Assembly (NCBI GenBank): GCA_033030425.1
Contig: JAUFSD010000014.1
Coordinates: 1,364,001-1,428,000 of the forward strand
DNA: 64,000 nt
Source: Verpa conica
Taxonomy: Eukaryota > Ascomycota > Pezizomycetes > Pezizales > Morchellaceae
Direction: 5' to 3'
In this document: positions 12,428-22,373 of the stretch, one piece after another
Layout: each line of letters starts with the position of its first letter
Numbering within the stretch: the stretch's first letter is position 1
Translations under genes and position numbers: made by a program
The notes under the pieces: model-generated
The model's input: only the letters and a program-made list of their open reading frames with translations
What the model was told of the DNA's origin: nothing
Database searches by the model: none

Positions 12428-14488
12428 ATGCCACGCCAAAACTGGCGGGCACCGACCTCAACAGCCATCCGTCCTACCACAACAACGACACCAGTTCCTG
12501 TGTCATGTTCCCCTTTCACTCTATACCCAGGCTACACAATCAGTCTGTCTCCCGACTCGACCCTCACCCTCACGGATAGTGCCATCGCAACGCCGGAATG
12601 CTGGACGAGTACGTACTCGGTCACCTCAATGGTTTCGGCCACAACAATGCCGGAGCTTGATAGTGGCGCGAGCTCGGAGGACATTCAGGCGAGTGACTTG
12701 AGGGACCCATTCTATGCAAGTACCATACCTATGGCATACTCAATATCTGCCACTACAACGCTGGCATACGTGTTGCTATTTCTTTTGTTTCTCCCAAACC
12801 CACCAAACTCTCGACCATGGCTACAGAAAGTGGCCACCCTTACCGTGGTGGTCTGTCTCACTATCGCATTTGCAGAAACTACAACCGTTCTGGAGGAAGA
12901 ATACAAACTAGTCGGCTCATCTCTCTACTCACTAACCAATGAAGCCCGTGAAGTCCGTCGCCGTGTGGTCGGTGGAACCTTTATCCGCGTCGGCCGTATT
13001 ATATCAGACCTCTTTCTATGGCTTGCACAAGTTCAAACTCTTATCCGGCTATTCCCTCGCGAACGTGAAAAGGTCATCATCAAGTGGGCGGGCTTTTGTC
13101 TAATCCTGCTCGATACAATATTTAGCATTCTTCAAACCTTTGTCTCGCCTCTTACAACAGACCCAGACAGCTTTCTAGATGCAATACCCGCCTTATCCTA
13201 TTTATTCCAGATTGCTCTCTCTCTACTCTACGCATCCTGCGTAATCTACTACTCTTTTGCAAAACGGAAATACTCCTACTTTTACCCCCGATCGTTCTTT
13301 TCTCCGTCTCCAGGGTCAAAACAATATGGTGGCCGTAGTATTGTCCTTGTTGCAATACTAAGTATCGCAAGTGTGCTTACGCCAATTGTCTTTTTCGTTC
13401 TCGATATCGCACAGAAGGATCTGGCAGGCTGGGGTGACTACATCCGCTGGGTTGGCGCCGCCTCTGCCTCTGCCGTGGTCTGGGAATGGGTGGATCGCAT
13501 TGAAGGTCTCGAGCGCGAGGAATGTAAAGGCGGGGTTCTCGGCCGCGAGGTCTTTGATGAAGATGAAGATGAAGAGGATGGGTTTACAGGGAGTGGTGGT
13601 ACAACGAGGCGAAGGAGCGGAAGGAGTAGAAGAAGGAGTAGGGATGATGGGTACGGTCGTGGTGGTAGTAGTGGTGGTGGTGGTGGCGGTGGTGATAGTG
13701 GCGGCAATGGAAGTGGCGGAGTCAGTGGGGTGCCATTGAGCCGTGCGACGACGGTCACGAGCGCGAGCACATCGTATGCAGTGAATGTAAGGAGGGTTGA
13801 TACAGCAGATACATTTATAGTACGATTCGCTACACCAAGTAGTAGTGGAGGTGTAGGAAGGGGAAGGGCAACACCGGGGACAGTGAGGAGTGGGAGTACT
13901 ATTAGTGGGCGGCGAGATACTCCGGCTATCGAGGAAGAGATGGCAGCAGGTGATCCACAGGAAAATCGTCCTGCCTCTGCTTCTGCACCGACAGTTGATG
14001 AAACAATAGCAACTCAGAGTGAAAAAGAGGAGGATTGGGAGAACCAATCGAGTACAAGCCCTCCTAACATAGCTACCACGAGCAACCCCAGCCCGCCGCT
14101 TGCATCCCCACCCCCACCTCCACCACTACCATCATCATTCTCATCAAACACACGAACAATACCTCCAACAGATCCACCAGCGACTATCTGGCCATGGCAT
14201 AAACGTCGGCGAGATCACTCCCACAACACATCAACAATTACTCCCTCCCGACATGCAACTCCTCCAACACCACTGCCTGTTACTATTATCCCTGCTCCTC
14301 CACGTGGGGCGCAGGGGTCTTGGGGCGCAGTGGAGAGGGCTAGAGCAATGGCTGAGGCGGAGATTGTGGAGAGGGCTAGCAGGGTGGAGTTACCGCCGAG
14401 CCGAAGTACAGAGAGGGGTGGGAGTACATGGGGTGGGAGTGCGATGGGGAGCGAGCCAGTTGTAAGGGATTGGGGGAATGATAGATGA
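12428..14488 (+). CDS. palH: Ambient-pH sensor, PalH/RIM21 family
   Basis: Seven-transmembrane plasma-membrane sensor of alkaline pH. It signals through the arrestin-like PalF and ESCRT components to the proteolytic activation of PacC. Single exon. I prefer the start MPRQNWRAPTST at 12428 (686 aa), because family members have short N-termini. An in-frame ATG at 12266 would add 54 residues of low-complexity sequence. Seven hydrophobic segments follow an N-terminal region with conserved Cys: about residues 99-122, 130-154, 183-208, 219-238, 251-277, 300-324 and 338-353. The family-diagnostic end of the last helix, VVWEWVDRIEGLEREECKGGVLGREVFDEDE, is clear (shown here in part of the run: VVWEWVDRIEGLEREE). 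The cytoplasmic tail is Gly/Ser/Arg-rich, with (GGT)n/(GGC)n-type codon runs near 13660-13720 and a Pro-rich block near 14100. The 5' flank is CT-rich without a clear TATA box. Confidence 0.93.
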   Translation: MPRQNWRAPTSTAIRPTTTTTPVPVSCSPFTLYPGYTISLSPDSTLTLTDSAIATPECWTSTYSVTSMVSATTMPELDSGASSEDIQASDLRDPFYASTIPMAYSISATTTLAYVLLFLLFLPNPPNSRPWLQKVATLTVVVCLTIAFAETTTVLEEEYKLVGSSLYSLTNEAREVRRRVVGGTFIRVGRIISDLFLWLAQVQTLIRLFPREREKVIIKWAGFCLILLDTIFSILQTFVSPLTTDPDSFLDAIPALSYLFQIALSLLYASCVIYYSFAKRKYSYFYPRSFFSPSPGSKQYGGRSIVLVAILSIASVLTPIVFFVLDIAQKDLAGWGDYIRWVGAASASAVVWEWVDRIEGLEREECKGGVLGREVFDEDEDEEDGFTGSGGTTRRRSGRSRRRSRDDGYGRGGSSGGGGGGGDSGGNGSGGVSGVPLSRATTVTSASTSYAVNVRRVDTADTFIVRFATPSSSGGVGRGRATPGTVRSGSTISGRRDTPAIEEEMAAGDPQENRPASASAPTVDETIATQSEKEEDWENQSSTSPPNIATTSNPSPPLASPPPPPPLPSSFSSNTRTIPPTDPPATIWPWHKRRRDHSHNTSTITPSRHATPPTPLPVTIIPAPPRGAQGSWGAVERARAMAEAEIVERASRVELPPSRSTERGGSTWGGSAMGSEPVVRDWGNDR

Positions 14489-16508
14489 GTGTCCTAACGA
14501 CAGTGTTTATATCTTTTTGGCTTCGGATTGGTGTTGCTGTTTGCTTTACTTGTTTGCTTGTATTTTGTATAGGAAGTCACGGTGGGGTATCGGTGTGCTT
14601 TTGTTTTGATGGCTTGAAGATTATATCATAAAAGTGGTTATGTGATGGGCGGTAGGTGAGTGGGTTTTTTTCGTTTATAGTTTTTAGTATAAATTGGTGG
14701 GGGCACGTTTTTATTTTACAGGATACATTGGTTGGATACTGGCATTTTGACTTTGTTTTAACATTTATTTTTGTCTTGGCTTTGGGTTCTTATTTATATA
14801 TACCAATGTACGTATTTATTATACACTCCCGCTGAGTGGGACTCATGAGTTCTAGCTTTGGCTGGTGTTTCTGGGCGCTTTATGGCGCATCGAATATCAC
14901 TCGGTTTGTTCACTACGATGATTGCGTCTTGTGGAGTACTAGTAGGGGGATAGTCTCGTGTCTAGCTCCTGTGGCGGCTCGCCTGCCGCGGTGCTTAAAA
15001 TAGGTGGGGATGGGAGCGAGGCCAAGGCAGGGAGTGAGTTCTACAATCACATGGTATTTAGTGAGAATGCTAATACTCGGGTTTTGAGGAGGTGGGTCAC
15101 ATGACTGGTAATTAGAACGCAACATTACTAGAAAGGTATCAGAAATCACACCACATCAAACCACAAATTATTATTTTTATTTTTTTCGGAAGTTCTTCAA
15201 TTGAACTTTTCTGCATATCCTACGTCATCTTCCGAGGATCGACGATCTGAATGAATGAATGAATGAATGAATTTATCATTTAAGTAAGGATCGACGATCT
15301 GGGTGAGTTATTGTTTTTTCTTCTTTCAGAGGGTGGGTGATAGACCCGCCCTGTCGGTGTGGGAGAGGTATATCTCTGGTTACTATGTATGATCTATTGG
15401 TGTAGAAGTTCCCCCCCCATTAGTTCTAATGATGTAATCTTAGATAAGTATAAGTATTACTTATTTCCTTTTATTCTTCTTCTTTAGGGGAATCTCCTAT
15501 ACGTTGTAAAAAGTGAATATATCATTTTATCCTGCGTTAAATAGTCTCCAGTATAAGGAAAGCGAGGAGGAGAAGGAGAGGGCTATGATATAAAAAGGCT
15601 AAACTAAGTAGTCCTCTGTGTAGCAAAGTGCTGGTATTAGACCCTAAGTAATACCCCCCCCTAGCTAGAAATTAGAGTGAGATCCTTATTATTCTAAGTA
15701 AATGCGTCAGATTAGCAGGAATCAGACCACCCTCTGTCATATATGGAACTTTAAGAATATCTAGTCTACAGAGTACCTAGAATTGCTTCTAGAGTAACTC
15801 TAGTTTAGAATCACTGTTAGAGTTATATTACTGGGGCTAACTAGTCGCTCACGTACATGTTTTGTTTAGGGAGTAATATGGCTTAGAAGTGCTCAAGAGA
15901 AAACCTAGAGGATGGGGAACATTGGGTGCTTTTACGGTTAATACTCTCTACTGACATGGGGCTGTTTCAATCTATGGTTTGGGTATTCTCGGGCACATCT
16001 AATTGTAGTTTGGATTAGAGGCTTTCGTGACATGGGTATTGAGGTGTTGGTAGTTATTAGTACTCGAAGGTGGCATTGGCTAACTAATTTACCATCTTCC
16101 AGAGCAGTGGGTTTCTATGTTGGAAAGACTCTCGTTAAATGTATTAATTCTCGGGGGGGGGGGGGGGGAGTTGTGGTAAGCAGCAAAACCAGCTGGCGGT
16201 ACTTGGGCCGAATTTAAGATAAGTTCGGCTCTCGTGTTCTACAGTGGTCCTAACACTTCCATTACCTTTGTTCGATTTTAATTCTTGTATCATGGACTTC
16301 AGACTCAAAGTTCTGGCGTAGAGCTGACACAAATGTTGGTGATCATAATTGAACTCAAAATAGTACATTATTCCTACCTGATTCCTCGCATACCCCCCCA
16401 AGATCATACTATAACATGAAAAACATGGCACATAAACAAGACCCAAAGAAACTAAATGAAATAACCCCCATTGAATACTACAGTCCCAAATTTCCTTTGT
16501 CCCATCCC
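14489..16508. other. Convergent intergenic region, no gene seen
   Basis: Lies between the stop codons of the palH and oxygenase genes. It is AT-rich and contains a TGAA microsatellite flanked by a direct repeat (15235-15301) and an uninterrupted run of 16 G at 16153-16168. No coding frame with recognisable features was found. Confidence 0.4.
15235..15301. repeat. 15-bp direct repeat flanking a TGAA microsatellite
   Basis: AGGATCGACGATCTG occurs at 15235-15249 and again at 15287-15301. Each copy contains the palindrome GATCG-A-CGATC. Between them lie five to six GAAT units and a short AT stretch. Confidence 0.8.
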
Positions 16509-19500
16509 CTAGATCATCTCGTCGAACTCAACCTTCATAGTTGTGGGGAAAGGCCAGAAACTACTCCAGTCCTCCTTCATATATACCTTGAAGCCACCTG
16601 GCTTTGGAATAGCCTTCAATTTACCCGCAGGTCCGGGAGCACGTCTTAGACCCTTCAATTTACCGAACTCCATCAACATAGTTGTTAGACCAATTATATT
16701 TGCGGCCTTTCCGAGACACTCATGCGGTCCGTCACCATATTGCATATAGAGTGCTTCAGGTCGGTCAGTCTTGACTACCTCTGGGTCAGGGAAGATGTCC
16801 TTGTCACGGGAAGCAGTAATGAAGTTGACAAAGACAAGATCGCCATCCTTCAGGTTAAAGGTCCTGTCATAGTCTTTGACTGTGACATTTCCTGCGCAAC
16901 GACGGTAGAGACCGAAAGTACCAGCAAGACGTCCACCCTCAAGAGCGTACTTCTTGATGGTCTCCCATGCCTCTTGGGTATCGAGGGCAGCCAACCTCTG
17001 GATCTCAGCTAGATGTTTGGCGTTCTTCTCCTCAAGGTAGAAATCAAGGACTTGTGCAAAGATCTGCCCCTGATTGGGTGCTGAGGCACCTGCAGTTGGA
17101 ACGATATAGGACCATGTGACATCATATGGAGATTTACCGCCATCAAGAAGTCTGTATATGTTAGTTATGCAAGCTGGAAATCTCATTTAGAAGAAACTCA
17201 CCTCTTAATCATGTGGTATCCATATGAGGAAAGGGCAGTCTTGTTCCTGCCACGGACGTTTGTAGGGTCCCAGATACCCTGGAGCCATCCCCAGTTCTTG
17301 ATACTCTTGACTTGTAATTCTACTAAGCTTCCGTATTGGCGGACTACACCGAACCCGGCTTGGCGAAGTGGGAAGGACTTTGAGGGGTCAACATCAAAGA
17401 AGATGACAATGAACATGACACAGAGAATCATGTATAATTCATGCTCAGTGTAAATTCCCTTGGGGTGGTCTTCTGACTTCATTGGGAGATTGAAAATGTT
17501 TGCAGCAAAGTGGGTTTGCGCCAGGTTACCAATGTCTCTGACAGCATCAACCATGTATCGTCCACCGATGTGGTACGTCTTATCTCGGATGAGTTTTCTA
17601 GTAATATCGGTGTAGAACTGCTTGATTTGTGCCTTCCAGTCGACATTTTGGAGGTAGAATCTTTCCCTGACAAACTGCTTCTGCTCTGCGTTTGACTTGG
17701 TGTCACCACTGAGCATAAAGTCCGCCTTCATAATAAAGTCGAAGCCCTCGCCCCAAGTGACCTTAAAGTTCGTCGAATCGTTGAGGATCTGCTTAGTAGC
17801 AGAGTACGATGATATAGGGATACGAACTGGCGTAAACTTTGGTTTGCTGAAGTCAAATTGGTCGACAGTTCCGAGTGTAGTGAGGATTCTGTGGTTCTCT
17901 GATGGGATGGTGAGTGGATACATCGCATACACTGAGTTGCTCTTGAAATGGTTGGGGAACGCTTTTAGGATCAGTTTGTAACCGACACATCCGTGGAGGA
18001 TGTTAGAATCAGAAGATGCTTCTTGGATACCCCAGTTTGTCAAAGAGCCAGGTGTATAGTCTACAGTATAGAAACGATCTGCTCGTACTAATGTGACTGC
18101 ATCGGACAGGATAGCTCTAGAGATGGTGTAAGTCGGTCCGATACCAACACCAGGTACCATAGGCTTCTTGTCGGCCTCAGCAACCAAGCCAGGGTAGAGT
18201 TCAACATATTCAGGACGGTCATAGAGTTGACGAAGGGTGTTTGCGACTTCTGGATCAGGATTGATGTCTTCGAAAGTTTCGTGGGGCTTCAGGTTGAAGA
18301 ATCGACGGAACTCATTAAGGGACGCGATTTTCCAGTTTCGGCACTGCTCAATACCGAGGACCTCGACTAAACGCAGGACGTGCGGAACATTGCGGGCACC
18401 AAAAGCACCTATAGAACAAGGTATATGTTAACGATTGTTAGGATGTAAAAGATCGGATTGAACTTACCAGCAACATCTTCGATACTTTCTGTAAGGATAT
18501 TGACCAAATCATCATCCTTGAAGCTTCCATCGGACTGTCTCTCCAGCCCACCGAAAGTTCTCTGGCCAGGATCATGTGGAATACTTGCTTCCCACTTGGC
18601 TACAGCCGTCATGAATTCTCTCATTCCGATGGTGTTAGGGTCCTTCCCAGGGAACAAGTCGGCGTAAAACTCTTTTGTCCAGGCATCGTCACGCTTTGAG
18701 ATACATGAATGCCAGCGGTAGACTAAGTTAAACTCGACGGATACCATGTTACCAACGCCAGCAGGTGTTCCGTCGTCGTTGTAGATCTTATCTTCTTCGA
18801 AGCGTGGGTCGAGAGTCCATGTAGTATCAACACGGTTAAGATTAACAATGGTACGGAGATAATCATTGAGAATAAAGTTGATGTAGAGACCACAGGTTAC
18901 CAATCGGGCAGTCTGGAACAATTCCGTATCCTGTTTTTGTACGGCATCCTCATCCAACTCATCCTTTGATTTCGATGAAGGTGGTCGCCTAGGGTATTTT
19001 AGATCGAATCTTCCACCTTCGTTGATAGCCTTTAGTCTAAATAATAGCCGTTAGAATCTAGCTTTTTCAAGTCCTATCTGGTTTACATTAACGGAGGAGG
19101 AATACTAACTGTTCAGCAACATAGTTGTGGAACCGTCCAAACATAATCAGTAACACTGACACTCCCGGTGGGAAAGCCAGCAGTCTCTTTTCAGCGAACG
19201 AATCTGGTTTGATCTTTCCGTCAACGAAAGTACGGAGGCGGTCTTGGTCTTTTTGGTTATTTCCGTAAAGTGGAGCGAGGTCCAGGTACGATGAAGCATC
19301 AGAAATATTAGGGTCATCGCGGTTTGTGCGGAACAAATCTAGCCAATATTAGTTTTTGTTTGGAAAATCGTGTAATAGGCCTTCTCAGGACTAACCGTGG
19401 ATGATAATGCTCGCAGTGTAAAATAGCATACTGCTAACATTATTGTCATGTTCACGGTAGTGCTCATCATTGGGTCCTCTGCTGAAAATGCTGTCGAAAA

Positions 19501-20263
19501 CCAAATAAGGATCTGGCAGGGCACCAGGCATCTTTGTCAGTGGTTGGACGGATCTAGCGTATGGCGATCCGGATGCACCAAGTCGTGGGTACATAACATT
19601 GTTGCCGCTACCATCAGCCTGGCGGTAGTGGAACTCTGATCCGAGGTAGGATAGAGGAGGGTGCTGAAGCGAATTCCAGAGCTCGTCAACCTGGTGGTCG
19701 GTCAAAAAAATCCGGAACTTGCTGCTTGGTGGCAATCGCGAGGTGAGTTGGATTATTCGCTCCATCTTTTCAGACACAATAATGTTAGCCTGGGGTGTTT
19801 TTTATGTAGAAGCCTCATCGAAGTAAGACAGCATGAAACAATATGTCGTTCCCCGCTGATAGAGTACCAATGAATTTCACTTCGAATGGTACCATGATGC
19901 CCATAGGACTTGATGGAATTGATAGAATTAATGAAAATTGAGGCAACATACGATCATTGTCTTGTCATCAATTGGCTGTCCAGACCTTTTCGCTTGTGCA
20001 AACTGCCATAATGTGCTGATGCTCTCCAAGAGAAAACCACCCTTCCTCAATGTGCCAATGTCTGTCCAGTAACCCGTTTGATCTGCTTCATTGGCAACTC
20101 GGTCTGTGCCATTTCCATAGCGATTGGGTAGGGGACGATTCGAAGCATCAATCAGTGAGGCGAATTTGTCAAAACTGCTATCGACATCTTTTCTCGTCTG
20201 TTTCGCAAGAGGTGGGGGAGGCTTAATCCCCGTCGAAGAAGAGCTAGCACCGTTCGAAGCCAT
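16509..20263 (-). CDS. Psi-factor producing oxygenase: haem dioxygenase fused to cytochrome P450
   Basis: Bifunctional fatty-acid oxygenase (Ppo / linoleate diol synthase family). The N-terminal peroxidase-like domain makes hydroperoxides from oleic or linoleic acid, and the C-terminal P450 isomerises them to dihydroxy oxylipins that steer sporulation and mycotoxin programmes. Six minus-strand exons: 20263-19952, 19765-19396, 19338-19110, 19036-18468, 18408-17202 and 17151-16509, giving 1109 aa, the usual length. The distal haem His is in IIIHDLF (His227, codon split by intron 2). The catalytic Tyr and proximal His are in YRWH (Tyr410, His413). The P450 part keeps an Asn-Gln pair in GASAPNQGQ and a Cys thiolate in GPHECLG (about Cys1041). 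The P450 is therefore likely active, as in PpoA, and unlike PpoC-type proteins that lack the Cys. The exon 2 acceptor is the least certain junction: using an AG about 24 nt upstream would insert ANIIVSEK in frame. Confidence 0.94.
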
Positions 20264-20445
20264 TGCGGGGCGAGGCTATGCGGGGGATAGAAGCCTGAAC
20301 TAAGAAGGATATCCGAAAGAGATTGAATGCCCGTTGTACTTTATGATTTTTGTCTACGATGGTGATGATATAGGAGGAGTACGGCCTCTCAAGTATCGTT
20401 GAAGGCGTGTAAGAAGTAGAATATGATATGGAGGTAGGAGGCCCA

Positions 20446-20452
20446 ATATATA
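20446..20452 (-). promoter_or_regulatory. Putative TATA box of the oxygenase gene
   Basis: TATATAT on the minus strand, about 185 nt upstream of the oxygenase start codon. The position is plausible for a core promoter, but AT-rich hexamers are frequent in these spacers. Confidence 0.35.
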
Positions 20453-21240
20453 CGTCCAATTCCAACCTCCATCCTAAATATATTTTCTCGTACCAAAAAC
20501 AAAAAGCAAACCAATTGAACCATACCTCCCCCCTCCTTCTTCTCATCTAGCCTGAAATTGAAAGAATTGGCATTCTTGTCAAAGTAGACGGATGATGATA
20601 AATGGTGTATCATGTGAATATGGTTGGCCGTGTGTCTGAGGTTAGCGAACAATGACGAACCCCAGCACAGTGGCCAATGGATATGCATCGGGACCGGCAG
20701 AGTTGGGTTTCATCAGCGACGAGAGTGGTTGATAGCTGCACCGCATGGGAGATATTACGATATGGTATTTCAGGTATGTGCTGTAGTAGTGCAGAGCAAC
20801 TCAATGCTCGCAAACAGCCCCGGGAATGTTACCAAACCAAGAGCTTGCCTAGCCAGTCCATGTTTGAATCTGCAGCGGTTGGGGGAGAGGATTTCTAGAC
20901 ACGATCTCAGCTGAAAGGTTGCCCCGCGGTATCAAGTGGGCGAGTATAGTTCCGGGATTGGTAAGAGATCAACAGTGCGTGGTAAACCCTTGTGTGGTGG
21001 GTAGTATCGGCGAATGCGGTAGGGGACGAAGAATAAGTAGGGAGCTAGGACCCAGGGTATGTATACGGCTAGCTGGTAGAAGGATATCCATTTTGATAGA
21101 TCTTGTCTGAAATTCACGATACATCTTTTTCGCCCTTTTGTTTTTGTATAACGGTAGTTTAGATCACCAATCGTTAAAGGGATGAGGAACTGTCTAGGTA
21201 GGAAGGCAAGTTAATGGTGACCTAACCTTAGAGATACGAC

Positions 21241-21335
21241 CCCCCCTTCTCGTTTCTCCCCTCTCCATTCTCCGTCTCCCTCCCCCTCCCCCTCCCCCTC
21301 CCCCTCTTCCCTCCTCACCCCTCCCCCTCCCGGCT
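21241..21335 (+). repeat. Polypyrimidine tract with CCCCCT repeats
   Basis: Nearly pure C/T on the plus strand, including consecutive CCCCCT units at about 21282-21306. It lies roughly 1 kb upstream of the minus-strand oxygenase start. Confidence 0.75.
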
Positions 21336-22037
21336 AATCCCTGTCTAATCCTCTCGTACCCTAACCGCTGTAATAGATACGTACCGTAAACTCGCCAATC
21401 GCCGGGGCAGGGATTCTACATACTAGTGACCTTCTATGATCGCAAATCGTTGCGCCCACGGTAGGCGCTCAGCCTGGTGCTGTTGGTTCTGGTCCAAGAT
21501 TCCAATCCCTGGGCCTGATCTGCACAGCTAGCCATATCGAGTCCGGCTCGGCTCAAAGTCTAGCCAAAAACTCTTCTTCCCTTCGTGTCACAATGACTAT
21601 CGTGGGTTGTCTCAGAGCTGGGGTTGGCCTTTTCTTTTTCTTTTTCTTCCCCTCTCGCCCTGCTCTACAAGCTATTCTTACTCTCAACCAAGGTATGATG
21701 CATGTGTACATGTAGAGATCACATTATTCGGGATCATAGCTTTGATCAATGGCCAGTTTTGGATTACCAACCCCTCTGAGGGGTTCATCTATGCTGGAGA
21801 TCGAACCGGCAAATAAAATCTGCCCCAGATGCACCCTTACGAGTACCCCTCCATTGCCCTGTGAGGAGATAAAAATCTTCATTCCCACAAGGAGTGTCGG
21901 ACGAGATCTTAACCTAGTTGAGGATTTGAGCGACTGAGATGATGATGTTGAGCACCAAAGTCTCAAGGAACACGAAGATTTCCATTCATCAAAGCTCATC
22001 CGCTAGATCACGGTAGCCGTGGCCAACTGATCTAAGC

Positions 22038-22373
22038 GAACCTATTGATCTACTCTAAAAACACCTCAATGACCTCATACTAGGGCTCCATGTGCTCCGT
22101 GCCATTGAGACATCAATTGAGAATTACTTATCGTGTTTGAGGCGCTGTAACCTTGGGCAATTCCGCATGTCCATTGCAGCCTGCATTGATGAGCTGAACA
22201 TTGAGGCAAAACATCCTCCAGTAGGGCAAATTGCTGACGCGCGTGCGAGAGCCCGTGCGAAGAGTACCCTAAATACTTATGTGTTACCCTGCCATAGAGC
22301 ATTTAAGGTTCTTACCTCATTTGTGCGAGGTATATCGAAAAGTCTAACATGCATATGCGCTACGAACAGATAA
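22038..22373 (+). pseudogene. Decayed coding fragment of unknown family
   Basis: One plus-strand frame reads like helical protein (RAIETSIENYLSCLRRC, then IAACIDELNIEAK and VGQIADARARARAKSTL) for about 100 residues. It has no ATG at its head (the frame opens with GTG), contains an in-frame TAA shortly upstream at about 22053, and stops at 22371-22373. No second exon with matching phase was found on either side. I do not recognise the family. It could be a relic of a host gene or of a transposon-borne domain, and it could also be a chance open frame. Confidence 0.3.

Larger units (their letters stand above)
20264..22037. other. Upstream region of the oxygenase gene, no intact gene
   Basis: Moderately GC-balanced sequence from 20560 to 21120, then a pyrimidine-rich tract at 21241-21335. 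The short frames on both strands share no recognisable domain. The part nearest 20263 is presumably promoter. Confidence 0.4.

Noticed and set aside
13358..14047. 229-codon minus-strand frame inside palH
   Set aside because: Shadow of the palH coding region; His/Thr/Cys runs mirror the Gly/Ser codon repeats of the sense strand.
21760..21830. GGTTCGATCTC on the minus strand as a tRNA B-box
   Set aside because: No A-box or cloverleaf could be drawn around it.
22092..22373. An intact small gene at the relic near 22.2 kb
   Set aside because: The frame opens with GTG, not ATG, and an in-frame stop precedes it; treated as a possible pseudogene only.
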